From NCBI GenBank assembly GCA_938040995.1, contig CALHZT010000040.1, positions 1 through 41,852 of the forward strand: a stretch of DNA of 41,852 bases, in the 5' to 3' direction. Every line of letters starts with the position of its first letter. The first letter of the stretch is position 1. Made by a program: the position numbers and the translations under genes. This document shows positions 23,947-32,029 of this stretch, in pieces. The notes beneath the pieces are model-generated. The model did no database searches, was not told the DNA's origin, and saw only the letters and a list, made by a program, of their open reading frames with translations. This stretch comes from an uncultured Pirellulaceae bacterium. GTDB lineage: Bacteria > Planctomycetota > Planctomycetia > Pirellulales > Pirellulaceae.

Positions 23947-25164
23947 ATGGCATCATTGGAAAATCGTAAGGATGGCGGCTACCGCATCGTATTCCGTCAT
24001 TCAGGCAGAAAATTCAGTCGCTCGCTCGCCACGAAATCTGAAAGAACGGCCAAGGCAGCACTTGCTCGGTTTGAGGATAACTTGCACCGTCTGAAGATCG
24101 GGACTCTCACAATTCCGCAAGGAGCCGATCTAGTCACATTTCTTCTTTCAGATGGAACGCTCCATCAATCTCCGAAATCTCTAAGTGTCGTCACCCTGTC
24201 GGAGTTGTTGGATAGCTACAAGAACGATCTGCCGGATAATTCAATCGAAGAAAACACGCGAAAGATGATCGAAATCCACATTCGTCATCTTGAGAGATTG
24301 ATCGGCGAGCGTACTCACGTTCAGGCAATCGATCAAAAAAAGATTCAGGAGTACATTAACGATCGCTCCAAAGAACGAGGCCGAAACGGAACGGTCGATA
24401 CTGTCACCATCAAAAAAGAACTCGCAACGCTCAAGTCCATTTGGAGGTGGGCGAATGCAGGTAACCTTATCGAGCATTCATTCCCAGCATCCCAGCTTAA
24501 GTTCGCAAAGACGCGTCAGCGGAGCCCATTTCAGACGATGGAGCAAATTGAGCGACGTATCGCCCGCGGTGGACTGTCCAGTCAGGACATTCATGAGCTC
24601 TGGGAGTGTCTTTTTCTAAGTATGGAGCAAATTAACGAGTTGCTGCAGCACGTGAAGTCTGTTGCAAAACACGGATTCATCTTTCCTGCATTCTGCGCGG
24701 CAGCATTTACAGGCGCCAGGCGATCGGAGCTGTTGAGGTCGGAGGTCGATGATATTTGCTTTGAAACAGGCACCATTTCGATTCGCGAGAAGAAGCGAGT
24801 TCGCGGCCAAAATTCAACTCGCACCGTTCCAATGTCACAAACTCTCTCAAGTGTACTTCACGAGTGGATTGAAAATCACCCTGGTGGGAAATACACGTTT
24901 TGCCTAGATCCACCATCACGTAGCGAACTTACGCCTAATCAGGCTGTCGACTACTTCAAGCGATCTCTCACTGGATCAAAATACGAAGTCGTGAGAGGTT
25001 GGCACTGCTTCCGACACAGTTTCTGTAGCAATTGTGCGGCCGCGGGCCTGGATCAGCGACAGATAAATGGCTTTGTTGGTCACCAAAGTGATGAAATCGT
25101 GAGGAGATACCGGCACCTATTCCCGAATCGGCAGAAGGCGGCACTTTCTAGAGTGTTCGAGTAG
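23947..25164 (+). CDS. Tyrosine recombinase / integrase
   Basis: The protein has 405 residues. The N-terminal part has an arm-binding-like domain (1-50) and a SAM-like core-binding domain (about 82-180). The catalytic domain contains Arg in TGARRSELL (R258 or R259), HCFRHS (H353, R356), GHQS (H379) and the nucleophile Tyr in VRRYRHLF (Y388), so the active site is complete. It should catalyse site-specific integration and excision, most likely at the tRNA-Leu 3' end just upstream. The ATG at 23947 lacks a strong ribosome-binding site. The next gene on the opposite strand, 4 bases past its stop, encodes an excisionase-like HTH protein. Confidence 0.95.
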   Translation: MASLENRKDGGYRIVFRHSGRKFSRSLATKSERTAKAALARFEDNLHRLKIGTLTIPQGADLVTFLLSDGTLHQSPKSLSVVTLSELLDSYKNDLPDNSIEENTRKMIEIHIRHLERLIGERTHVQAIDQKKIQEYINDRSKERGRNGTVDTVTIKKELATLKSIWRWANAGNLIEHSFPASQLKFAKTRQRSPFQTMEQIERRIARGGLSSQDIHELWECLFLSMEQINELLQHVKSVAKHGFIFPAFCAAAFTGARRSELLRSEVDDICFETGTISIREKKRVRGQNSTRTVPMSQTLSSVLHEWIENHPGGKYTFCLDPPSRSELTPNQAVDYFKRSLTGSKYEVVRGWHCFRHSFCSNCAAAGLDQRQINGFVGHQSDEIVRRYRHLFPNRQKAALSRVFE

Positions 25165-25168
25165 TTGG

Positions 25169-25456
25169 CTACGGACTGCAGCGACGCAGCAGACCTTCAT
25201 TCTGGTATCGCTCTATCTCTTCACGGGAAATCATCCATTCCGAATGAGCGCCTCTCCCGGACGCCCGTTTTTGGCAATTTATTCGCCCATGCCGACACCA
25301 TTCTCTTACCGTGAATCGTGCCTTGCCGAGGGCGTCTGCAGTTTCAGCAACCGAATACCATTCCTTGGAATCGTTCTGCGATCGAGCGATCAGTACTGCC
25401 TCGATCTTGGTCATTCGATCGTTCAGCTGCGAGAGAAGTTCAACAAGATTGTCCAT
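25169..25456 (-). CDS. Excisionase-like helix-turn-helix protein
   Basis: The 95-residue protein starts at the ATG at 25456, with GAGG placed five bases upstream. A short coiled N-terminus (LVELLSQLNDRMTKIEAVL) precedes a MerR/Xis-type winged HTH: WYSVAETADALGKARFTVREWCRHGRI, then SEWMISREEIERYQNEG. Such small DNA-binding proteins direct excision or regulate integrases. It is convergent with the integrase gene with a 4-base gap. A decayed paralogous fragment lies at 26599-26696, sharing 22 identical consecutive bases around the HTH. Confidence 0.85.
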   Translation of the reverse strand: MDNLVELLSQLNDRMTKIEAVLIARSQNDSKEWYSVAETADALGKARFTVREWCRHGRINCQKRASGRGAHSEWMISREEIERYQNEGLLRRCSP

Positions 25457-25494
25457 AGTATCCTCAAAAAACACAGCTATGACAAAGCAGTTCC

Positions 25495-25605
25495 TCAAAC
25501 GCCTTTCGAAGCCCATTGCCAGACACTAACAATGCAAGGCTGATTGGGAAATTCAAAACGAGCTTGTCGAATAGTAAGCAGGTGTTCTTCATTGATATCC
25601 GCCAT
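25495..25605 (-). pseudogene. Remnant of a DUF1580-like HTH gene
   Basis: Reading from ATG 25605, the 36-residue product begins MADINEEHLLTIRQARFEFP and ends VWQWASKGV before a TGA. This matches the start of the planctomycete DUF1580 pattern as I remember it (xxLLTLxxA...VxxxYRWxxxGxxGxxLE). After the stop the frame continues GTALS and then stops again, so the second half of the domain is lost. It sits just upstream of the excisionase-like gene on the same strand. The rest of 25606-25825 holds nothing I can name. Confidence 0.45.
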
Positions 25606-25825
25606 AGTCCTCGGTGAGCCGGAGTGTTGTTCTGTTCCACAGAACAGACGTAACCGAGTGACATTGCGTGAAGCAAATTCGCTCAACACCGACGAACTCC
25701 CTTCGACCACTTGGAGCAATCAAATCAGATTAGCGAGATCTCAGCCCCTATTGGCCCCGAAGTGGGTCCGTTTTACACGCCGATCTCCAGCCGGCACGAG
25801 TTTTCAAACAAACAGTCTGTACCGA

Positions 25826-26512
25826 TCAGTAGAGCTGTGTCACCGTGTGTTCTTTTTCGATGGATAGATCCACTCGATTAATCGTCAGTTTTCCATTTGC
25901 GTTGTGCAGCGCTCGGGCCACAAGATTCACCAGCGTAAATCTGTGGCAATAAACCTTGTCTTGATCAGCATGTTCGAGTGAATCGAAGTCGAGACAACAG
26001 GGTTCAGCGCAAAGCAATATCGCGATTCCACCCACCGCAGCCGCCGACTCGACGAAAGCCCTTACCGCAAGGATCGCGTCTTCTGATAGTTCACTCATGT
26101 AGGCGTCACGAAATCCGGCCCACCGCGTAACTTCCTCAACGCCAGCACGCCAATCGGCGAGTAACGTTTCGGACGGCGCAGCGATGGGCAGATGAAAATA
26201 GGCGTACTCGTTGCCACTGGACGATAACATCCGGGGAATTTTTGTGGCGAACTCAAGCGGGCCCCATGAACCGCTTCCGCCGGCACCAGTTCTTCGAACA
26301 TCTACGATAGTTACAGGCCGATTCATCTCCGCGAGACGCTTTGCAAACTGCTCTGTCACCTTTCCTTTGAAGGCATTTCTTCGTCTTGTCCCGATCGTGC
26401 CAATATCGACGACAGCTACCTTTGGATCCATCGCCGGGAGTTGCAGCGAGGAATTGAGCGGTCCGCGAAGTACCCAGTGGTCTTTGAGCTTTGTGACTTC
26501 ATCAATGATCAT
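25826..26512 (-). CDS. DUF488 family protein
   Basis: The protein has about 228 residues from the ATG at 26512, which has AAGGG upstream; the frame opens at a GTG at 26536. Features typical of DUF488 are the early VVDIGTIGTRRR, then VTIVDVRR with nearby Gly-rich turns, YFHLPIAAP, the central hydrophobic strand IAILLCAEPCC, and a later YCHRFTL. The conserved Cys of LLCAE and the CHR triad are kept. DUF488 proteins are of uncertain biochemical role and often ride on mobile or defence-rich regions. The gene is the last of the leftward block, separated from the upstream genes by a stretch containing a decayed HTH fragment. Confidence 0.75.
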   Translation of the reverse strand: MIIDEVTKLKDHWVLRGPLNSSLQLPAMDPKVAVVDIGTIGTRRRNAFKGKVTEQFAKRLAEMNRPVTIVDVRRTGAGGSGSWGPLEFATKIPRMLSSSGNEYAYFHLPIAAPSETLLADWRAGVEEVTRWAGFRDAYMSELSEDAILAVRAFVESAAAVGGIAILLCAEPCCLDFDSLEHADQDKVYCHRFTLVNLVARALHNANGKLTINRVDLSIEKEHTVTQLY

Positions 26513-26598
26513 TTTATCTGCCCTTAATACGAACACGTTCGTGGAAGAAAGTCCACCATTCGCTATGCCCTTCGCCGTGGCTGCAGGCCTTCGTTTAA

Positions 26599-26696
26599 TA
26601 ACGGTTTATCTCTTCTCGGGAAATCATCTTTTCCGAATGCGCGCCGCGCCTCGATTGCCGTTTCTAGCTCCTGATTCGCCCATGCCGACACCATTC
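26599..26696 (-). pseudogene. Decayed copy of the excisionase-like HTH gene
   Basis: Read on the minus strand, this segment gives EWCRHGRIRS, a TAG stop (26664-26666), then KRQSRRGAHSEKMISREEINRY. That parallels EWCRHGRINCQKRASGRGAHSEWMISREEIERY of the intact gene at 25169-25456. The block ATTCGCCCATGCCGACACCATT is identical in both places. No intact start or upstream half is recognisable, so this is a dead fragment left by duplication, or by loss of a related element. Confidence 0.75.
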
Positions 26697-26824
26697 AAGG
26701 GGCCTCAAAAAAAGTGGCACTGGCCCAAGTGTCTATGCCAATTCCATTGCGGTTCGTCGAAAGGTAAGTTGGTATATCTCGAATGCCGACGACATACGGT
26801 ATGCGAAGCTCCATTTTTCGACGC

Positions 26825-27526
26825 TTAACGGGAGCAGCGACTTTGCTCGGCGTCAGAGGAAGCGTCTATGCCGTAGAGGACTGCCAAGTCGCAACGCAGA
26901 CCTTTATCAATCCGAGCACGAGCCACACGTTTCGCAAGATCAATCAATACGTTTATTCTTTTTTCAATATCAGCGAATTTGGAAAATCTCGTCTCTCCTT
27001 CTAAGTGCGGCGCTACCGGAATAATCCCTGTCTGCTTGCCTCGATCTGCTGCGAGCGCCTTGCGATAGATAACTCCACTGTATTGACCTTTGCATTGTCG
27101 CAATTCCTGCCCAATAGCAGCGAAAAAGTGATTGTCGTACTCGCTAACGTGTTCGAAGATTGCTTGGTCCAGGTATTCTGTTGTTTCTCGGTCTGACAAG
27201 TCCACTAAATTTTGAACTGTTCTAAGGCATGCCCCTCGTTTCTTGCCAACGTCACTTTCTTGAAGGAGAACACTGAGCCTCGCGAACAAATGCGATGCTT
27301 TAATCGTCATGTGCTCATAACCCATGTTGCCAGCTGTATACATAACTTGGTGAAGAATTTCGAATCCTCTGTCATGCAGAAAACAGTCAATGTTTTCTCT
27401 AATCATGACATCTGTTGGTTCCACCAGAATGTCCCTAATCACACTTAGCTCTGGTTCAAGTTGGTGTGATTGTTCCATCCGATCCACGGTTGATGTAAAT
27501 TCGGATATCAGTCTAAACCGCGCCAT
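26825..27526 (-). CDS. Hypothetical protein in sigma/TPR operon
   Basis: The 233-residue soluble protein is predicted mainly helical, with no signal peptide, membrane helix or motif I recognise. It contains stretches such as REMIREN-like acidic helices, VYTAGNMGYEHMTIKASHLFARL and a basic C-terminal part (RINVLIDLAKRVARARIDKGLRC). Its start follows the TPR gene stop by only 14 bases on the same strand, so it belongs to the same transcript as the TPR and sigma genes. The helical character could suit another repeat or scaffold protein; this is a guess. Confidence 0.7.
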   Translation of the reverse strand: MARFRLISEFTSTVDRMEQSHQLEPELSVIRDILVEPTDVMIRENIDCFLHDRGFEILHQVMYTAGNMGYEHMTIKASHLFARLSVLLQESDVGKKRGACLRTVQNLVDLSDRETTEYLDQAIFEHVSEYDNHFFAAIGQELRQCKGQYSGVIYRKALAADRGKQTGIIPVAPHLEGETRFSKFADIEKRINVLIDLAKRVARARIDKGLRCDLAVLYGIDASSDAEQSRCSR

Positions 27527-27540
27527 CTCAGCGTATCTCT

Positions 27541-28722
27541 TTATGCAGCGAATCGCGAATTGAGCAATATCGGCTCCAGTGCAATCTTTGCGATTGAATC
27601 AGCGCTACTGCTCATCATTCCATGTAGCCTTTGGAGATTCTCCCTGGCTACCGCCAGTTCCGACAAAGCGCCACTCGCCAGTAACGTGGTGACGGCAACG
27701 CGTAAATGTTCTTCTGCATCATCAAATTGGCCCATCAAAACAAGTAATCGGCCGAGGTTGCTTTGACAGGCTCCAAGTTGTGACTCCCGCATCGGATCTC
27801 TCTTGAGTATTTTGATTGCAAGCCTTAAGTCTTCTTCGCTCTCTTCAAAGCGCCGCTGGCATTCGATCGCTATCGCTCTATTGTTTAGAACTGTCGCGAG
27901 CCGGTAATCACGTATTTCAATCATATTGCACACGCTGATTGCCAACTCAAAGTCCCGCTCGGCCTCACTTACTCTTCCCAACCCCCACAAAAGACTGCCT
28001 GAGACGTTGTAACAATGCACCAAATCAGGACTCAGGCCGATGTTGTCGAAGATCCTGATTGCCTCTGTAAGAAGTTGTAGAGCTTCATTGTTTCTCTTCG
28101 CACTGATATGAACATCTGCAAGAGCACGCAGTGAATGTGCATAGTCTTCGCTTCCAGGGCGAGAGTTATCTAGTGCTTCTACACAGCTACTGACTGCTTC
28201 GTCTGTTTGTCCCAAGAAAGCAAGAACTTCTCCCAACAGGCGAAGGCAGTTAGTTCGCCACTCGAGTGTGGTAGTTGGTAGCGAAAGGCATCGCTCAAAC
28301 ATCGCCTTCGAATGCCGGAACTGCTTTGCCTCTAAGTAGACGGTTGCGAGGACGAAAAGGCCGTTACGGAGTCGACTGTCGTCATGATCAAGGGTATCGA
28401 GAATCAACTCGAATGCTCTAGCGCATTCCAAGTCATTTTGGTTGCGCATTACGACGGAACAACACCAACTAACGAGTTCATCAAAAGCTGCTTGCGATAT
28501 TGCCAATAGCGACTTCGCTTCCTCAGCGCCATTACGGTCAATAATCTCAGCAACAAATTTTACCAAAGGTATGTCTGTTGCATTTAGGTTCCGGTTGCTC
28601 AGCTTGGTGTGTTCCTCAAGCTCTTCATCCGATGGAGTCTCTAATTCGCAAATTTGCTCAGAACTAAATCCCCCGCCACTTGGCTTGAGAAGCTTCCAAA
28701 TTTTATTGAAATCGTCGGACAT
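27541..28722 (-). CDS. TPR-repeat protein coupled to sigma factor
   Basis: The 393-residue protein has tetratricopeptide-like repeats from about residue 95 to 370. Examples are FVLATVYLEAKQFRHSKAMFERCL, LRALADVHISAKRNNEALQLL and LGRLLVLMGQFDDAEEHLRVA. The N-terminal 90 residues are acidic and not repeat-like. It has no signal peptide or TM helix, so it is cytoplasmic. Its ATG overlaps the TAA of the sigma factor gene by one base (TAATG), implying translational coupling. TPR proteins are protein-binding scaffolds; a role as partner or antagonist of the sigma factor is an inference from this coupling. Confidence 0.85.
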   Translation of the reverse strand: MSDDFNKIWKLLKPSGGGFSSEQICELETPSDEELEEHTKLSNRNLNATDIPLVKFVAEIIDRNGAEEAKSLLAISQAAFDELVSWCCSVVMRNQNDLECARAFELILDTLDHDDSRLRNGLFVLATVYLEAKQFRHSKAMFERCLSLPTTTLEWRTNCLRLLGEVLAFLGQTDEAVSSCVEALDNSRPGSEDYAHSLRALADVHISAKRNNEALQLLTEAIRIFDNIGLSPDLVHCYNVSGSLLWGLGRVSEAERDFELAISVCNMIEIRDYRLATVLNNRAIAIECQRRFEESEEDLRLAIKILKRDPMRESQLGACQSNLGRLLVLMGQFDDAEEHLRVAVTTLLASGALSELAVARENLQRLHGMMSSSADSIAKIALEPILLNSRFAA

Positions 28723-29507
28723 TATTCAGTCTTATTTTGGCCTGAAGATGAAGATGCCGCCAAGGCACAAATTGCCGGAATATGCTTCCGAATAGTACGG
28801 CAAGCTCCAGCTAGATCGTGAGTGGACTTTTGGTTTCCCAGCGCAATGAACCCCACGGCTAACTTGCGCAGTTCGTTGTCGTTGGTTAGTTGACCTCTGC
28901 GGATTTTGTCCTTTAGCAAATTCAGCAATTGATAACTCAAACTCACTATACAACGTATCCGGCGCATTCGACGGTTGATTGCTTGCTCAGTGCTTTTGAT
29001 CCTCTTCGCTACTTTCCGATTCGTGGCTGCGTTGATGATTATCATTCCGTCTAACTCCTCGGCGTAAAGCGCTAACGTACGCCGTTGTTCGACATTCAAA
29101 ACCGACTCTATCAGTTTATTCCTTTCGGCCGTTGCTACTTCTTCGAAATGTGGATCGTCGCACATCGTCGAGTTGGAGAATGATTCCATGGATTTCCCGG
29201 TACGACCTCGTTGTTTATTCCCTTTCCTTTCTAGACCAATGTTTCGGGCATTTTTCGCTTCTTTACGTTTCCGGTCTATGAAAGTCCTGATATACGATCG
29301 TTTGAAGTAGGAACGCAAATGCTCTTCTGATTCAAATTCAATGGTGAGTTTGCGCTCAAAAAATCTCAACAGAACCTCTTGAGCGATGTCCTCGGCTTCA
29401 CTCGCATCGCACTTTGTGCGTCTGACGAGGTATCCGGGTACGTCTGCCCATGCGAGCCTGAAGGCGACATCGAACGTTATTGCATTTCCTTCGATTTTGA
29501 TCTGCAC
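28722..29507 (-). CDS. Divergent sigma-70 family (ECF-like) sigma factor
   Basis: The 261-residue protein shows region 2 around SEAEDIAQEVLLRFFERKLT and the following FKRSYIRTFIDRKRKEAKN. Region 4 is weaker but plausible around NAATNRKVAKRIKSTEQAINRRMRRIR, a candidate HTH. About 75 extra residues follow region 4, longer than a minimal ECF factor; this tail is helical and ends in a Ser-rich segment. It is the second gene of a leftward operon and its stop overlaps the start of the TPR gene. It could steer polymerase to element promoters. Region 2 is good evidence; region 4 is only moderate. Confidence 0.75.
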   Translation of the reverse strand: MQIKIEGNAITFDVAFRLAWADVPGYLVRRTKCDASEAEDIAQEVLLRFFERKLTIEFESEEHLRSYFKRSYIRTFIDRKRKEAKNARNIGLERKGNKQRGRTGKSMESFSNSTMCDDPHFEEVATAERNKLIESVLNVEQRRTLALYAEELDGMIIINAATNRKVAKRIKSTEQAINRRMRRIRCIVSLSYQLLNLLKDKIRRGQLTNDNELRKLAVGFIALGNQKSTHDLAGACRTIRKHIPAICALAASSSSGQNKTE

Positions 29508-29543
29508 GCTTCGGCTCCCACGATATCTCTTTTCCCGTTAACG

Positions 29544-29963
29544 TCAGATCATGACAAGAACTCCGTAACTCATTGCGATGGTCGTACTTATCGGCACTAG
29601 CGAGTATCGAAGGCCATCGAGAAATTTTGCCATATCTTCAATCCCATATTCAAGGTACACCTCGCGTATGGCTGTCACGGCTTTGGTCGCGTAGTCCATG
29701 CTTGACAATGGACAACTGGCGAGAAATCGTCCTACTTCAGCTTCGGCTTCTATCTCGCCGCGATAGTTGATCACTCTGATAGTAAACTCGAGTCCGCCGA
29801 CAAGAATTCTTACTTCAGGAAATCGACGTCGAACTTCACGGCACCACTCTATAGCCGCCTTGTGCAATCGATTACCTGTAGGGAATTCCGCTTCACTCCA
29901 TTCTAAATGCTCATGACACTTGCTGTGTTGTTCTTCCCGTCTTCTTATCATTCTTTGTTCCAT
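29544..29963 (-). CDS. Hypothetical protein at head of sigma operon
   Basis: Taken from the ATG at 29963 it has 139 residues; the open frame runs back to a GTG at 30092. The first residues are strongly charged (RMIRRREEQHSKCHEH). A mixed alpha/beta middle contains HKAAIEWCREVRRRFPEVRILVGG and TIRVINYRGEIEAEAEVG. The last 20 residues are hydrophobic, ending MSYGVLVMI, possibly a membrane-touching tail. It lies 36 bases before the sigma gene on the same strand and is divergent from the parB-like gene. I recognise no family. A membrane-linked regulator of the sigma factor would fit, but nothing in the sequence proves it. Confidence 0.6.
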   Translation of the reverse strand: MEQRMIRRREEQHSKCHEHLEWSEAEFPTGNRLHKAAIEWCREVRRRFPEVRILVGGLEFTIRVINYRGEIEAEAEVGRFLASCPLSSMDYATKAVTAIREVYLEYGIEDMAKFLDGLRYSLVPISTTIAMSYGVLVMI

Positions 29964-30135
29964 AATGCATGATGACAGATTGCCAGAGTTAGCTGTAGAA
30001 AGCAAATGATATTGACTTTCGAATCCTGTCACTGGTTTTCGTTGAGCCACTGCAAGAGGGGCCATCAGTGTGATGTCCTCGCCTCTAAACACCAGCTTGG
30101 CCTAAAGTCAGCGGCCCCCAAACGCAACAGTAGCA

Positions 30136-31317
30136 ATGTCGAACGAATCATCAGAAACAAGAACTACGCACCCGCCATTCGAGGTGCGATTCACTAAGCA
30201 GGTTGATGCCGCGATGGCTCAGTCGCAAGACGGCGATGCCGTAGCAATGAAAGACCACCCTGCGAAATCGCAGAGTGGTTCCACGAATGCCCACGAACTT
30301 CGACTCGACCCATGCAAGGAAAATCTCAAAGGCTACCCTACCGTGGTCGAGCTCTTTCCAATTTCGGAACAAGACATAGGTGACATGGTTCGTTCCATCG
30401 AAGGGGACGGACAGTTTGATCCCATCACAATTCTTCGCAAAGACGGAGCTCGATTCATACTTGACGGATTGACTCGCTTCATGGCGTGCCGTCAGCTCAA
30501 GAAGCGTTGCCGATACGTGGTAATCACAGAGAAAGAACTGGCAGGAAAATCACCAGCCGAGTGGGCAATAGCGAGGAACGTGGCGTCAAAATCTGGTCGT
30601 CAGCTGAATGACTCGCAGCGAGCGATCGTGGCTGCCCGTTCGATAAAAGCGGTTTTTGAGCCGCTGTGCAAGGCAAATTCTCGGAGCGGAAAAGCAGTCC
30701 CCAAAGACGAACGTGGAACAGCTAATGAAAGGGCTGCCCGAGCCGTCGGCGTTACTCCGAACAGGGTAAGGCAGGCGGTAAAGATTCTTGGCGACGAGGA
30801 AATTGTCGGCCTTGTATGGGATGGCACTCTGGCCATTTCGAAAGCAGCTCAGCTGATGTCGCTTAGCGAAGAAGAACGAATTCTGGAAATTCAGCTCGCG
30901 AAAGCTGAGAAAGTGATGGCTGACCAGTCGACCGATTCACCAGCCGAGAAACCAAAACAGCCGACGAAGAAATCGACGACGCTCAAGGACGGCCTCCGAA
31001 CAGAGATTCCCGCCCAGCTGATCTCAGTTTTTCAGACAAAGAAGGTTATTGACCGGCACATTCGCGCACTCATGAAGATGGAAGCTTGGCTGGAGACCGC
31101 AAAAGAAGCACACGCCGGCCGCTTGCTGGAGGCTTTGTCAACCCAGTCCGTCACTTCCCTTCGACTTACTCTTGAGGAGGCCCGGCCATTTGCCGTCTGC
31201 CCTGACAGGGACAAGCACCCGCAAGGTGGCAGATGTCCAACATGCAAGAATGAAGGCTGGCTTTCCGAGAAAGAGTACAACCACTTCAGAGAATCAAACA
31301 AGGAGAAACTTCGTTGA
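30136..31317 (+). CDS. ParB-like nuclease-domain protein with zinc-binding tail
   Basis: The 393-residue protein has a ParB N-terminal domain at about 54-150 with the typical order: PISEQDIGDMVRSIEGDGQFDPITIL, then FILDGLTRFMACRQL (compare DGxxRxxA). A ParB/KorB-like HTH segment follows around 185-230 (ERAARAVGVTPNRVRQAVKIL). A Lys/Thr/Pro linker and a helical region lead to a C-terminal zinc-type motif CPDRDKHPQGGRCPTC near 354-370, unusual for ParB. No parA is adjacent. On plasmid-like elements, such proteins act in partition or transcription control. It opens the rightward gene block, divergent from the sigma operon. Confidence 0.82.
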   Translation: MSNESSETRTTHPPFEVRFTKQVDAAMAQSQDGDAVAMKDHPAKSQSGSTNAHELRLDPCKENLKGYPTVVELFPISEQDIGDMVRSIEGDGQFDPITILRKDGARFILDGLTRFMACRQLKKRCRYVVITEKELAGKSPAEWAIARNVASKSGRQLNDSQRAIVAARSIKAVFEPLCKANSRSGKAVPKDERGTANERAARAVGVTPNRVRQAVKILGDEEIVGLVWDGTLAISKAAQLMSLSEEERILEIQLAKAEKVMADQSTDSPAEKPKQPTKKSTTLKDGLRTEIPAQLISVFQTKKVIDRHIRALMKMEAWLETAKEAHAGRLLEALSTQSVTSLRLTLEEARPFAVCPDRDKHPQGGRCPTCKNEGWLSEKEYNHFRESNKEKLR

Positions 31318-31470
31318 CCTGTGTCAGCGATACCGCGCAACCTATGTCGCCGCATTTCTGCTCCGTTTCCGGGGAATGGCTTAAGCGCCATTGCCTGGGG
31401 ATTTAATCGCTTGCACGCCCCGAAGGAGAATTCGTCTTCTTTTAGTGCATGCATTATTGGAGAAACGCTT

Positions 31471-31848
31471 ATGAACTTTTTCAAAAAGCAAACAAACGGA
31501 AATCGTGGTGGCAATCCACCAAATGCTATTGAGAACTTAACGGCCTCGTTGACTGCCAAAATCTGGCAGAAGGAACGGGACGGGAAGACACTCTTTTGGT
31601 GGAGCCTCGCCAGACGTGATGACAATGGTAAGACATACATCACGAAGAGACCCGAGCATCTCACCCAGATGCCGGAATTTGTGGCTAAGCTCTCGGAAGC
31701 GTTTGCAAATTCATCTGCTATTGACGAGCGATTGCGAGAAAGACTTCTACGTCAATCCGCTTTTCTTTATCAGTTGGCGCAAACGAACCGCGACGAGTCT
31801 CAGGCGGAAGTTGATGAAGTTAGCAATGGCCTGTCATTCGCTAGCTAA
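31471..31848 (+). CDS. Hypothetical protein
   Basis: The 125-residue protein is taken from the ATG at 31471, preceded by GGAG; the open frame extends upstream but the extra part looks non-coding. It has a short basic Asn/Gly-rich start (NFFKKQTNGNRGGNPP), then a beta-type stretch with paired aromatics (KDGKTLFWWSLARRDDNGKTYIT-like, about 37-60) and a helical C-terminus. It resembles single-domain uncharacterised proteins common on plasmid-like elements. I cannot name a family. A strong terminator follows its stop. Confidence 0.7.
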   Translation: MNFFKKQTNGNRGGNPPNAIENLTASLTAKIWQKERDGKTLFWWSLARRDDNGKTYITKRPEHLTQMPEFVAKLSEAFANSSAIDERLRERLLRQSAFLYQLAQTNRDESQAEVDEVSNGLSFAS

Positions 31849-31863
31849 TCAATAAGGTTGTAC

Positions 31864-31920
31864 AGCCGGATGTCTTGATGCGTTACTCACGTAACCATCA
31901 AGCTCCGGCTTCTTTATTTG
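31864..31920 (+). terminator. Strong hairpin terminator after the 31471 gene
   Basis: The stem AGCCGGA-tgt-CTTGATG-c-GTTAC pairs with GTAAC-CATCAAG-c-TCCGGCT around a TCAC loop, followed by TCTTTATTT. It separates the parB-like unit from the replication-relaxation/TraD-like unit. Confidence 0.85.
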
Positions 31921-32029
31921 TCGAGTCGCAAGTTTCGTCACCCACGATGTGACGAACCACTAGTGTTGTTGCAAACTTTGCCCCGGCGCCGACTTGCGCC
32001 TCTCGCCCAACCGATTAACCGACTGACCT

